Assembly (NCBI GenBank): GCA_943787265.1
Contig: CALSLT010000035.1
Coordinates: forward strand, 62,001 to 126,000
Source of the DNA: an uncultured Planctomycetaceae bacterium
GTDB taxonomy: Bacteria; Planctomycetota; Planctomycetia; Planctomycetales; Planctomycetaceae
Direction: 5' to 3'
Length of the DNA stretch: 64,000 nucleotides
Below the pieces are notes generated by a model. That model did not search any database and was not told the origin of the DNA. It was given only the letters and a program-made list of their open reading frames with translations. Position numbers and translations under genes: made by a program. Each line of letters begins with the position of its first letter. Positions within the stretch are counted from its first letter, which is position 1. Shown here one piece after another: positions 51,865 through 60,507 of this stretch.

Positions 51865-52826
51865 AGACTAAACTTGCAACCGGCTTAATCGTGACACTCG
51901 TATTGGCAGTCATCGCTCTGTTAGCAGGCACCTTCATCGTTGAGGAAGGCAAGCAGGTCATCGTCACCGAGTTTGGCAAGCCTGTTAACGACGTTCAGAC
52001 CGCTGGACTGCACTTCAAAACGCCATTTATTCAGGAAGCGTACTACTTGGAAAAAAGACTGCTTCCCTGGGACGGGTCGCCCGAAAGTATGCAGACGAAA
52101 GACAAAAAGCGGATCGACATCGACGTCTGGGCACGCTGGCGAATCAGTGATCCAATGACATTTTTCGTGAAAGTTCGAAACGAAGATCGCGGACAGAAAA
52201 TTCTTGACGATCTGGTTGATTCAGCCGTGCGCGACGTAGTCGCGCGCCACAACCTGATCGATGTTGTCCGAAAGTCCAACGCCGAATTGATCTACGAGAC
52301 CCAGGAACTCGAACGAACTGAAGCGGACATTGTTGCTGGAAACGGAAGAGACGATGTCGAAAAGGAAATTCTCATCGGTGTTGACCTGAAGGAATATGGA
52401 ATGGAGCTGGTCAAGGTCCGAATCAAACGAGTGAATTACGTCGCGTCGGTTCGCGCGACCGTCTACGAACGTATGATCTCGGAACGATTGAAAATCGCCC
52501 GGTTGTATGAATCGGAGGCACTGGAAGAGAAGAACGGAATCCTCGGTCAGACGCAGAAGGAACTTGACCAGATCGAAGGCGAAATGGAGCAGAAGTCTGC
52601 GGAAATTCGCGGCGAGGCAGACGCTCAAGTAATCCAGATGACTGCCGAAGCCTATGGCCAGTCTCCTGATTTTTATGAATTTCTGAGACGGCTGGATGTG
52701 TTGAAGATGACGCTCAACCAGGACACTCGACTGATTCTATCAACAGAAAGCGATCTGCTTCAGATGCTCAAGCAACCGGGTAACCCGGAAGCGGCAACGC
52801 TGCGTCCACCGTCTGTAAATCCGTGA
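51861..52826 (+). CDS. hflC: HflC, SPFH-domain membrane protein
   Basis: 321 residues, partner of HflK. An N-terminal membrane helix (LIVTLVLAVIALLAGTFIV) is followed directly by the SPFH domain: EEGKQVIVTEFGKPVNDVQT, GLHFKTPFIQEAYYLEKRLL, DIDVWARWRISDPMTFFVKV and LVDSAVRDVVARHNLIDVV. GVDLKEYGMELVKVRIKRVN and MISERLKIARLYESEALEEK belong to the conserved C-terminal half, then comes a coiled-coil with EGEMEQKSAEIRGEADAQVI. The last conserved part, TAEAYGQSPDFYEFLRRLDV, matches Escherichia coli HflC. It converges with the sulfatase gene 40 bases further on. Confidence 0.94.
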   Translation: MKTKLATGLIVTLVLAVIALLAGTFIVEEGKQVIVTEFGKPVNDVQTAGLHFKTPFIQEAYYLEKRLLPWDGSPESMQTKDKKRIDIDVWARWRISDPMTFFVKVRNEDRGQKILDDLVDSAVRDVVARHNLIDVVRKSNAELIYETQELERTEADIVAGNGRDDVEKEILIGVDLKEYGMELVKVRIKRVNYVASVRATVYERMISERLKIARLYESEALEEKNGILGQTQKELDQIEGEMEQKSAEIRGEADAQVIQMTAEAYGQSPDFYEFLRRLDVLKMTLNQDTRLILSTESDLLQMLKQPGNPEAATLRPPSVNP

Positions 52827-52866
52827 TGAGCAATCGTCCCGGACTAACGAAGGGCATTGAGTCCAT

Positions 52867-54675
52867 TTATTCCTGGGCCACTAAGACGACGGAGTACACA
52901 TCGATGCTGCGGCCACCAACGAGCTTCGGTGAAGTCAATGTGAGCGTGTCGCGGCCCTCTTTCAGCGTCAGGACGCCGAGTTCCAGCGGTCTAAAATCTT
53001 TCACGAAGTAGTGAGACTCAGCAACGCGTTCCTTCGATTTGTCCCAGATAGGCGGATCGAAGACTTCGGCCACAGTGGTTTCGGTACTCGACTTACTCAA
53101 TGCAAGTCGGACAGTTGCCCCAACGTTTGACCGGGAGCATGTGTAGTAGACCGTCGCCCGATACTTCCCTGCTGTTCCGACTTTGATATCCCACGTGATG
53201 GAATCGTTGTCTCGTGTCCAGTTCGTAAAAAATGAATTGTTTGGAGCCTTCGCACTTCGCTGGATCGTACCGTGCGGAACACCGTCCCGGGCCGGAAGTG
53301 TGGTCGATTCCGCGTATCCCACCGTAAAGGGCCGATCGGCGTTGGCCGCGAAGTGTTCAACAGCTTCCGCACGATGCGCCGCAACGGCTGCACGCAACTT
53401 CCTGGCGACATCGGGATAGTCTTTCGCAACGTTGTCGCGCTGTCCTCGATCTTTCCTGATGTCGAATAGCGCGCCTCGTTCATCCAGACGGAACTGCGCC
53501 GTGCGCACGGTCACCCGTTTTCTCCAGACACTGAACAGTTCGCGATCCGGCCAAGCCGCGGCAGCAGAGTCATTAGGCGACGTCGGATTGCGGAGCACCA
53601 GTTCGGCGAAACTGCGTCCGTCAATAGGCTTCGCCGTTTTGGCGGGGACTTGGGCGATCTCAGCCAGAGTGGGCAACAAATCGATAGCCCCAGTGACCTC
53701 CGTCACCGTGCGGCCGGACGGGATTTTGTCTGGCCAGCGGATCAGAAATGGAGATCGCAGGCCGCCTTCGTCAACCGTTCCCTTCTTCCCCTTCATTCCG
53801 CCGTTCCAGCGGAAACTATTCGGCCCATTGTCGGAAAAGTAGATGACAATCGTATCTTCACGCAGCTCGAGCGTATCTAGTTTGCTGAGAATGCGGCCGA
53901 CGTTCCAATCAATATTCTCGCACATCGCCAACGCCGCGCGAGTCGCCGGGAGGTCTTCCTTTTCGGGGTCGCGATTTCTCATCTCTGGATCGAGCCCGTC
54001 AAACTTCCGGTAGAATTCGTCTTCGACATAGAAAGGCGAATGCGGCGTGTTGAACGGCACGTAACACAGAAACGGCTTGTCGTGATGCTCATCAATAAAC
54101 GTGAGTGCGTGATCGGTCAGGTCATTCGGGAGGTACCCATTCCCCTTCACTCGCGATCGATTGTGATCCAGAGGCGGGCTGAAGTAGTGCCCCCAGTGTC
54201 CCGACGTAAAACCGTAGAACTCATCGAACCCACGATCGAGCGGGTGATACGGTGACTGCGTGCCGTTGTGCCATTTCCCGAATACGCCTGTCGCATACCC
54301 TGCTGCCTGAAACAGATCGGCCAGAGTCGTTTCGTCAGGATTGAGCCGCCCCGCTCCTTCGCTGACACCACTCACACCGGTACGAAAGTGATAACGCCCG
54401 GTCAGAAACTCAGCTCGCGTGGGTGCACAAACGGCACACACGTAGAAGTTCTCCAACTTCGTTCCGTCTGTCGCGAGCGAGTCAATGTTGGGAGTCGCCA
54501 GGTTCGTATTGCCATGACAACTCAGATCGCCCCACCCCTGATCGTCGGCAAGGAAGATCACGACGTTTGGCTGCGAAAATTTCTCCGCCGCCTCAACCGC
54601 AACTCCGTGGAGCACGGTGACCGCGGACGCAACGACTGCTGTGGCAATTTTTACGATATTGGTTCGGTCGATCAT
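52867..54675 (-). CDS. Secreted type I sulfatase with C-terminal beta domain
   Basis: 602 residues with a signal peptide ending near VAVEAAE. The sulfatase domain (about 35-465) has the metal ligands in VVIFLADDQGWGDLSCHGN, the canonical maturation motif CAPTR at 83-87 (CAPTRAEFLTGRYHFRTG), GVFGKWHNGT, the calcium ligands in IVIYFSDNGPNSFRW and the Lys-bearing MKGKKGTVDEGGLRSPF. The final 130 residues (SITWDIKVGTAGKYRATVYY, VGATVRLALSKSSTETTV, GRDTLTLTSPKLVGG) form a carbohydrate-binding-like beta sandwich. It probably removes sulfate from a polysaccharide outside the cell. ATG 54675 has CAGGGA upstream. It follows the Asp-box propeller gene with a short gap. Confidence 0.93.
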   Translation of the reverse strand: MIDRTNIVKIATAVVASAVTVLHGVAVEAAEKFSQPNVVIFLADDQGWGDLSCHGNTNLATPNIDSLATDGTKLENFYVCAVCAPTRAEFLTGRYHFRTGVSGVSEGAGRLNPDETTLADLFQAAGYATGVFGKWHNGTQSPYHPLDRGFDEFYGFTSGHWGHYFSPPLDHNRSRVKGNGYLPNDLTDHALTFIDEHHDKPFLCYVPFNTPHSPFYVEDEFYRKFDGLDPEMRNRDPEKEDLPATRAALAMCENIDWNVGRILSKLDTLELREDTIVIYFSDNGPNSFRWNGGMKGKKGTVDEGGLRSPFLIRWPDKIPSGRTVTEVTGAIDLLPTLAEIAQVPAKTAKPIDGRSFAELVLRNPTSPNDSAAAAWPDRELFSVWRKRVTVRTAQFRLDERGALFDIRKDRGQRDNVAKDYPDVARKLRAAVAAHRAEAVEHFAANADRPFTVGYAESTTLPARDGVPHGTIQRSAKAPNNSFFTNWTRDNDSITWDIKVGTAGKYRATVYYTCSRSNVGATVRLALSKSSTETTVAEVFDPPIWDKSKERVAESHYFVKDFRPLELGVLTLKEGRDTLTLTSPKLVGGRSIDVYSVVLVAQE

Positions 54676-54723
54676 GAGCGTCCCTGAGTCTTGTCATCTG
54701 CGATCTGCGGCGGGGCAGTTACT

Positions 54724-55896
54724 TCACTTAATCGGCTCTTCTGTTGTGTAGCCAAACACGATGTCGCGAAGCCCCTGAGCACCATGCACGTGCTCAGTTT
54801 TCGGCTCGAAAACATAGACTTCATTCCACGTTGCACCACCGTCGCCGCTCCGCAGGATGTTGAAGCGTCGGCGGTCAATGCTGATGAGTGTGCCGGCGGG
54901 TGAGGCCACAATCTTCCCAGTCGGAGTCCCTTTCGGGAGATCACGCCAGGACTTGCCGTCTTTGCTGGCTCGGGCCGAAGTCCTACCGACCAACCAGTAT
55001 TCTTTGCCCACCAGACTCAACGTGGCACGTTCGACACCAGTTGGAAAGGGGCCGTCCCAGTTGTCACCGGCATCGGCTGAAAGAAAGACGTTGGCCCCCA
55101 TCTTGTCCGCGATGGCCACGACTTCGCCGTTCGAGACGATGCCGCTGTAGCCATCGCACTTTTCATTGAGCAGTTGAGGTTCGAGCCACTTCCAGGTTTT
55201 GCCGAGATTGTCGGACGCATAGAGATTCCCGAAGGCCGGATTCTCCGTTGATCGATCATTTCCGAGGGCCAGAAACCGACCGCTGGCGTCGCCGCAATAA
55301 ACCGGTCCGACGTGGTGGGTAACCAGTTTGCGAGGCCGCGGATCGTTCTTAAATTCCCGCAGTGAGAACGTCGTGATTGATTTTCCAAAATCTGCCGTCG
55401 CGCCAATCATCATGTAGCCGCCCGAGACGAAGACGCCCTTCCCTCCCGCGATCCCCCATGTGCCGGGCATGACGGTCGAGTCAGAGTCAGCCCCCTTGAC
55501 TCCTTTGAGCTTTGTCTGGCCATTGGTGAGGTGTCTCCAGTTCACGCCATCTTCAGAGGCCAGCCAGGCAGACGGAGCACCCCAGCCGATCGGTACCACA
55601 AACACACCATCGGTATAGGCAATCGCTTTGGTGGCCCACGGGCTGTGATCGGATCCGGCAAATCCCCAGAATACTTGTTTCCAGGTCTGACCATCATCGC
55701 GAGAAAGCAGAATTCTCCCGCCATGCCCAACCGCCACGAACACTGGCGACTTTGGATCCGGCTTGAAATCGCCGCCAAGAGGAATTTCCTTCCGACGTGC
55801 GAGAGCCGCCTCAACAAATGCAGCCGGAAGATCGGCGGCGTACACGCTGAGAGAACTGACATGAATTAGCGAAAGGATCGCCGCGACGCATTTCAT
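54724..55896 (-). CDS. Secreted Asp-box (sialidase-like) propeller protein
   Basis: 390 residues from ATG 55896, which begins the signal peptide CVAAILSLIHVSSLSVYAA and has GGAGAAG upstream. Four Asp-box motifs (S-x-D-x-G-x-T-W) are clear: LLSRDDGQTWKQV, ASDNLGKTWKWL, LSADAGDNWDGP and RSGDGGATWNEV, so this is a sialidase-like beta-propeller. The usual catalytic arginine triad is not obvious, so it may be a lectin or a photosystem-assembly-factor-like propeller instead of a glycosidase. It lies between a sulfatase gene and a sialate-esterase-like gene on the same strand. Confidence 0.75.
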   Translation of the reverse strand: MKCVAAILSLIHVSSLSVYAADLPAAFVEAALARRKEIPLGGDFKPDPKSPVFVAVGHGGRILLSRDDGQTWKQVFWGFAGSDHSPWATKAIAYTDGVFVVPIGWGAPSAWLASEDGVNWRHLTNGQTKLKGVKGADSDSTVMPGTWGIAGGKGVFVSGGYMMIGATADFGKSITTFSLREFKNDPRPRKLVTHHVGPVYCGDASGRFLALGNDRSTENPAFGNLYASDNLGKTWKWLEPQLLNEKCDGYSGIVSNGEVVAIADKMGANVFLSADAGDNWDGPFPTGVERATLSLVGKEYWLVGRTSARASKDGKSWRDLPKGTPTGKIVASPAGTLISIDRRRFNILRSGDGGATWNEVYVFEPKTEHVHGAQGLRDIVFGYTTEEPIK

Positions 55897-55980
55897 CAAA
55901 CTTCTCCACGTGCGATGTTTCCGGTCTACCAACGTCTCAGCAGTGTCGTGAGCGTCGGTGATGTAGTCCGTGCCGAATAC

Positions 55981-57189
55981 TTACTTTGGCGATCGGCTCA
56001 TGTTATCGACGGCGTCGGCGAAGCCCTTGCCGATCTGTGCCATGATTTTGGCGGAGCCGTTGTAGTGGTACTCCGCGTTGGAGCTGCCTTTCAGAATCTC
56101 GGTCTCTTGTGGCGTATAAAGCTCAGCCCTGAACTTCGCCAGGGCCGCATCTCGCTGCGCACGAGTGAGACTCTTGTCCTTGATTAACTCCTGGGATCGG
56201 GCTTTTACTTTGCCACCTCTGGTCTTTAACTCAGCGAGTTCTGCGTCCCAGTAGTTCTCGGTCAGCACAGCGGTCACGTTTCCTTTGAATTCGGGTAGCA
56301 ATGCAGGAGCAGCCATCGCATCTCGGAAGTTCTGATGAACAGCGCTGTAACGTTGCCGACTCGGACCATACTTCGCGACTGGACCTCCAGCTCCCATGAC
56401 GCCAATCACAAAAGGCAGTTGTGGTGCCGAGAGATCCCGGCGAACGTCGCGAATGAACCGAGACATGAGTTCGCTGTAGAGATCGTAACCGCCGGCCTGA
56501 TCACGGTTGGGATAGACGTCTCGCCCGACCATGTCATTCCAACCCTGAAACCAGACGAAGCCGGCAAGCTCATGGCCCGCTTTAGCGTCGTATGCCGGAC
56601 AAACTCGTTTGATGTCCCTCAGAACCTTGTTCACGTGGCCCAGCATCAGCCGGTAGTAGTGACCGCTCGCCATGACCCGATCGGCTTTTGCTTGATCGAT
56701 GTCCTTCCCCTTTTTCTTTAGCGACTCAAGCTGCCCTTCGTTGAGTTCATAAGGGCCGGAAGTCGGTGGACGAAAATCGGTGTGCAGAGACTTGCCACCC
56801 CAGGCGGTTTTGATAATCAGGATCGGCTCTCCCAGGTGCTTCTGCATGAAGATACCAAACGTGAATTCGGGGCCAATCTTCGTTCCGCGGCCTTTCGCGC
56901 CATAACCTGCGGTCAACTGACCGTGGTATTCCTCTCCCGATGCATCATTCCCAATCGACGAAATCCACACGTCGTCACAAACTCTCGGCGTCCCGTCAGC
57001 GCTTCGCATTTCTTTCAGGAGCGGTGCCGTCACAGGGTCCATTCCAACGTGGTCAAATGTTGAAATCTCAGCATGCCCCTGCATGTTCGACTGCCCGACA
57101 AGGATGAAGACCTTGAGCGGTTCTTTTGCCGATACCTGTATCGCAAATGCCAGGCTGAATGTGATGATGGCTGTGAGTCGAACGATCAT
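55981..57189 (-). CDS. Secreted sialate O-acetylesterase-like (SASA/DUF303) protein
   Basis: 402 residues from ATG 57189, so that the signal peptide (IVRLTAIITFSLAFAIQVSA) is N-terminal. The SASA domain shows LKVFILVGQSNMQGHAEI (GQSN, nucleophile serine), FGIFMQKHLGEPILIIKTAW GG-type block II (KTAWGGKSL), and AGFVWFQGWNDMVGRDVYPN (WFQG block). The C-terminal SSNAEYHYNGSAKIMAQIGK supplies the probable catalytic His in HYNG. Members remove O-acetyl esters from sialic acids or from plant and algal polysaccharides. Coding context is a same-strand group with a sulfatase and a propeller protein. Confidence 0.88.
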   Translation of the reverse strand: MIVRLTAIITFSLAFAIQVSAKEPLKVFILVGQSNMQGHAEISTFDHVGMDPVTAPLLKEMRSADGTPRVCDDVWISSIGNDASGEEYHGQLTAGYGAKGRGTKIGPEFTFGIFMQKHLGEPILIIKTAWGGKSLHTDFRPPTSGPYELNEGQLESLKKKGKDIDQAKADRVMASGHYYRLMLGHVNKVLRDIKRVCPAYDAKAGHELAGFVWFQGWNDMVGRDVYPNRDQAGGYDLYSELMSRFIRDVRRDLSAPQLPFVIGVMGAGGPVAKYGPSRQRYSAVHQNFRDAMAAPALLPEFKGNVTAVLTENYWDAELAELKTRGGKVKARSQELIKDKSLTRAQRDAALAKFRAELYTPQETEILKGSSNAEYHYNGSAKIMAQIGKGFADAVDNMSRSPK

Positions 57190-57276
57190 TGGTGATGACT
57201 CTCCGGTATTGAGCTCTTTGCAGATGATGGATACAGGCACGAAGCGTGATCGTGCAGAATTACCTGATGGAACGGA

Positions 57277-58197
57277 TCATTGCTCCGCGTTGTTGCCGAG
57301 GTGGGTCGCGAAAAACTTACGCATGGCGGGTGTCGTCGTACGCCCCTTTTGTCCCATGACTCCGTGAGTCCCATCTTCAAATCGAAGGTACTCTATGTTC
57401 GCACCTGCGGATTTCATGCGAGTATGAAATCCGTCGGTCGAGTCAATGAAGACGACAGTGTCTTTTGCGCCATGAACCAGCAGAACTGGCGGCACATCTT
57501 TGCGGATGTAGGACGACGGCGAAGCTCGACGCATCACGGCCTCGACTTCAGCTTCCGACGTGCCACGAACCAAAGCCCCGGCAAGATTTCGGTACACGGA
57601 CGCTGCTCGTTTGCTGTGGTTCGGATGCAGCATGTCTCCCACCGCTCCGGAACAGACAACAGCCCGCAGATCACTGGATGAATCGAGAAATGTTCCGTCA
57701 CCTTCAAGCTCTTTGTCGCCCGCGGTCATGGCGACAGTCAACGCAAGTGTGCCACCGGCGGAATTGCCGTACGCACCAATCCGGTCAGGATCGACGTTGT
57801 ATTTCTTTGCGCTGGCACGGAGCCACCGGATTGAGTTCTTCACGTCGTGCAGGCACGCTGGAAACGGTCCATCTTTGATCATGCGATAAGTCGGCAACAT
57901 CACCACGTACCCTTCCTGAGCCATCGTGAAGCCCAGCCGAGCGAAACGATAATGATCCCCACCAGTCCAACCGCCTCCGTGGACAAGCACAACCGCTGGT
58001 CTACGATCTGGTGATGCTTCGCGAGGATGAATAACGTTCAGCTTCCATCGCTCGTGGCCTTTTCGATAAGCAATATCTTTTTCGAAGATCACATCATCTG
58101 GGGCTTCAGGGATGTTTGTTCTGCTCGGCGGCTGAGCGAACGCCGCGTTCATCGCGAACATTCCGATGATCACAACAGTCAGGCTGGCAAGTCGCAT
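57277..58197 (-). CDS. Secreted alpha/beta hydrolase (BD-FAE/lipase-like)
   Basis: 306 residues with a signal peptide (LASLTVVIIGMFAMNAAFA). The layout is the same as the hydrolase at 22621: oxyanion motif VLVHGGGWTGGDHYRF, nucleophile elbow GAYGNSAGGTLALTVAM, acid LLVHGAKDTVVFIDSTDGF and base in FEDGTHGVMGQKG. The family covers acetylxylan and feruloyl esterases and carboxylesterases. It is the first gene of the minus-strand glycan cluster 52867-58197 and diverges from the membrane protein at 58265. Confidence 0.88.
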   Translation of the reverse strand: MRLASLTVVIIGMFAMNAAFAQPPSRTNIPEAPDDVIFEKDIAYRKGHERWKLNVIHPREASPDRRPAVVLVHGGGWTGGDHYRFARLGFTMAQEGYVVMLPTYRMIKDGPFPACLHDVKNSIRWLRASAKKYNVDPDRIGAYGNSAGGTLALTVAMTAGDKELEGDGTFLDSSSDLRAVVCSGAVGDMLHPNHSKRAASVYRNLAGALVRGTSEAEVEAVMRRASPSSYIRKDVPPVLLVHGAKDTVVFIDSTDGFHTRMKSAGANIEYLRFEDGTHGVMGQKGRTTTPAMRKFFATHLGNNAEQ

Positions 58198-58264
58198 TGT
58201 GGCTCAATTCCTCTATCGTACTGAAAGTCGAAATCCTGTGGGCTTGAGAGAGTAAACTCGTTTT

Positions 58265-59314
58265 ATGTCGGATTCTCCAGCCCACGATCAAATCAGCCAG
58301 TCTCGCGGACTGATATTCGGCATTTGCTTCAGCATTGGCATTACCGCGTTGATTTGGCTCACTGGCGAACGGCTTGACTCATTCGAGCTCCGACCGGACC
58401 GCGAAGTGGCTTTCTGGTACCCGTGGGTTACTGCCGCCCCGACGGTTTGGACTCGTCTATCTGTCTGGGGATTGTATGCCGCTCATCAGTTGACCATCTG
58501 GTGGCTGATCTGGAAGGCTCAGACTCAGAAAAGTCGATACAGCAAGTCACTAAGCCGCATCAATATTCTGGCCCTTGTGGCCAACGCAATCTTTATCACG
58601 CTGCATTTTGTGCAGACACACGTCTTCTACGACGGCCTGGCTCTCGACGTCCCCGAACAGAGTTCGCAGTGGTCGGTAATCCTGCTGCTTGTCATTGTGT
58701 TGCTGATGGAGAACCAGCGACGCGGCCTCTTCATTGGGCGTAAGGTCGGTGGCAGCATGATGACCGAGTCAGCCCGGGCACTTCGTAAGTACCACGGCTA
58801 CTATTTCGCCTGGGCAACGATCTATACATTCTGGTATCACCCAATGGTCAGCACGCCCGGACATCTGCTCGGCTTTCTCTACATGTTCCTGATGCTGCTC
58901 CAGGGCAGCCTTTTCTTTACTCGAATCCACGTGAACCGCTGGTGGATGCTCACTCAGGAAATACTCGTGCTCGTACACGGGACGATCGTGGCGTTAAGCA
59001 ACGCTCCCGACTTCTGGCAAATGTTCTGCTTCGGGTTTGCCGGACTGTTCATCGTCACGCAAATGCACGGACTCGGCCTGGCAGTCAAAACCCGATGGAT
59101 GTTGCTTGCCGCTTACGTCGGCTCCATCTGTTTCGTCTATTCCGAAATCGGAATGAGTCAAATTCATCAGGTTACGTGGATCCCTTTAACTGAATACGGA
59201 GTGGTCTTCGTGCTGGCCGCTATTGTCTGGGGCATCATGAAATTGTCGGGAAACACGAACGAACAATCACGACAGAAGCTGTCTGAAGTCGACGCGTCTG
59301 AGAACAACACATGA
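58265..59314 (+). CDS. Polytopic membrane protein of unknown function
   Basis: 349 residues with about nine hydrophobic helices, for instance IFGICFSIGITALIWLTG, INILALVANAIFITLHFV, VILLLVIVLLMENQR, YFAWATIYTFWYHPMVSTPG and YGVVFVLAAIVWGIMKLSG. Aromatic and histidine residues inside the helices (HFVQTHVFY, YHPMVSTPGHLLGF) could bind metal or haem but no known motif is complete. It ends in a polar tail. I do not recognise the family; the name stays open. Divergent from the hydrolase gene by 67 bases. The 219 bases after it contain no gene. Confidence 0.7.
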   Translation: MSDSPAHDQISQSRGLIFGICFSIGITALIWLTGERLDSFELRPDREVAFWYPWVTAAPTVWTRLSVWGLYAAHQLTIWWLIWKAQTQKSRYSKSLSRINILALVANAIFITLHFVQTHVFYDGLALDVPEQSSQWSVILLLVIVLLMENQRRGLFIGRKVGGSMMTESARALRKYHGYYFAWATIYTFWYHPMVSTPGHLLGFLYMFLMLLQGSLFFTRIHVNRWWMLTQEILVLVHGTIVALSNAPDFWQMFCFGFAGLFIVTQMHGLGLAVKTRWMLLAAYVGSICFVYSEIGMSQIHQVTWIPLTEYGVVFVLAAIVWGIMKLSGNTNEQSRQKLSEVDASENNT

Positions 59315-59533
59315 CGTTCACGGATCGAATAATTCGTCCGCTCCTTCCTATCGTGGGCACATCAGCCCAACGGCAAAATCACGTCATCCACTTCCCCCAT
59401 GATGACCTGAAGTAGCCAGACTGTTAGCTCACTTAAGATGACTCGACCAAGTGAGTCCGATAGAAACTGAATTAGCAAGAACGGCCGTCCTCGTGAGTCG
59501 ATTCACAGATTCCTCGTAGTAAACAGGTTGACG

Positions 59534-60469
59534 ATGTTCCGGGCTCATACGGCAATCTGCACGATGTCATTGACGGCATTTGGTGTTTCGGTCGCAATTG
59601 CGTTTACACCGACCGACGAGAATCTTGCCGCAACCAGCTTCGATGCGAAGCCACGTGCCAGCACCACTCAGAAGTACTCTAGGTGGATGTCGCGACTACC
59701 GGATTCAGTCCTGCTCTCGCAGTTGTCGCTTCCCGGCACTCACAATTCCTGTGCTCTTCATGACGGATTGTCTTTTGGGTTCGCGAAATGTCAGTCGTGG
59801 CAGCTTGCCGATCAACTGAAATCCGGCATTCGGTTTATCGATATACGATGTCGACGTGTGGACGACGGGTTTCTGATTCATCACGGCGTTATTTCTCAGC
59901 GAATGACGTTCAAAGAAGTACGCGATGTGTGTCAGAACTTTCTGCGGGAACACCCATCCGAATGCATCGTGATGTCAATCAAGGAAGAGTCGACTGCTCA
60001 GCGTGCTACTCGCTCATTTGAAGAGACATTCTCCGACGTGACGAAGGACGATGAAAAGCTCTGGCACATCAGCCGTGAAGTTCCACTACTCCGGGAAGTC
60101 AGGAATCACATTGTCCTGGTCGATCGTGTTGGCACACTGGGCGGTCTCAATTGGGACGGTTTGCAGCAACAGGACGAGTACATGGCTCCGTTGGAATTGA
60201 AAGAACAGCTCATTCGAGCGCACCTCGACAAAGCCATCACAGCCGAAAACAATCAATGGTTCATCAATTTCTGCAGTGGCACGGTGCCGGGCCGATTACT
60301 GACACCAAAGAAGTACGCAGCGAATTTGAACGAATTCACACTGGATGTTCTTATTCAAAAATTGCGAGAGAAGCCCATTCGACTAGGCACGATTGTGATG
60401 GACTTTCCCGGCGAGGATCTGCTTGAACGAATCGTCGAAACAAATTTCGCTGGAAAGAAGGTCAATTGA
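59534..60469 (+). CDS. Secreted PI-PLC X-domain-like phosphodiesterase
   Basis: 311 residues from ATG 59534, two codons after an in-frame TTG at 59528; ACAGG precedes it. After a hydrophobic leader (AICTMSLTAFGVSVAIAF) comes the bacterial phosphatidylinositol-specific phospholipase C X domain: SLPGTHNSCALHDG with the first catalytic His, LADQLKSGIRFIDIRCRRVD, and DGFLIHHGVISQRMTFKEV with the second His. FLREHPSECIVMSIKEEST and LGTIVMDFPGEDLLERIV match the later strands. The length is close to Bacillus PI-PLC. It may cleave glycosylphosphatidylinositol or inositol lipids, releasing material from eukaryotic surfaces; this is inferred. It converges with the tandem sulfatase gene. Confidence 0.88.
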   Translation: MFRAHTAICTMSLTAFGVSVAIAFTPTDENLAATSFDAKPRASTTQKYSRWMSRLPDSVLLSQLSLPGTHNSCALHDGLSFGFAKCQSWQLADQLKSGIRFIDIRCRRVDDGFLIHHGVISQRMTFKEVRDVCQNFLREHPSECIVMSIKEESTAQRATRSFEETFSDVTKDDEKLWHISREVPLLREVRNHIVLVDRVGTLGGLNWDGLQQQDEYMAPLELKEQLIRAHLDKAITAENNQWFINFCSGTVPGRLLTPKKYAANLNEFTLDVLIQKLREKPIRLGTIVMDFPGEDLLERIVETNFAGKKVN

Positions 60470-60507
60470 CGCTGGGTGTTCGGTTCCGCGCCCGAGTCTT
60501 TCGAAAG

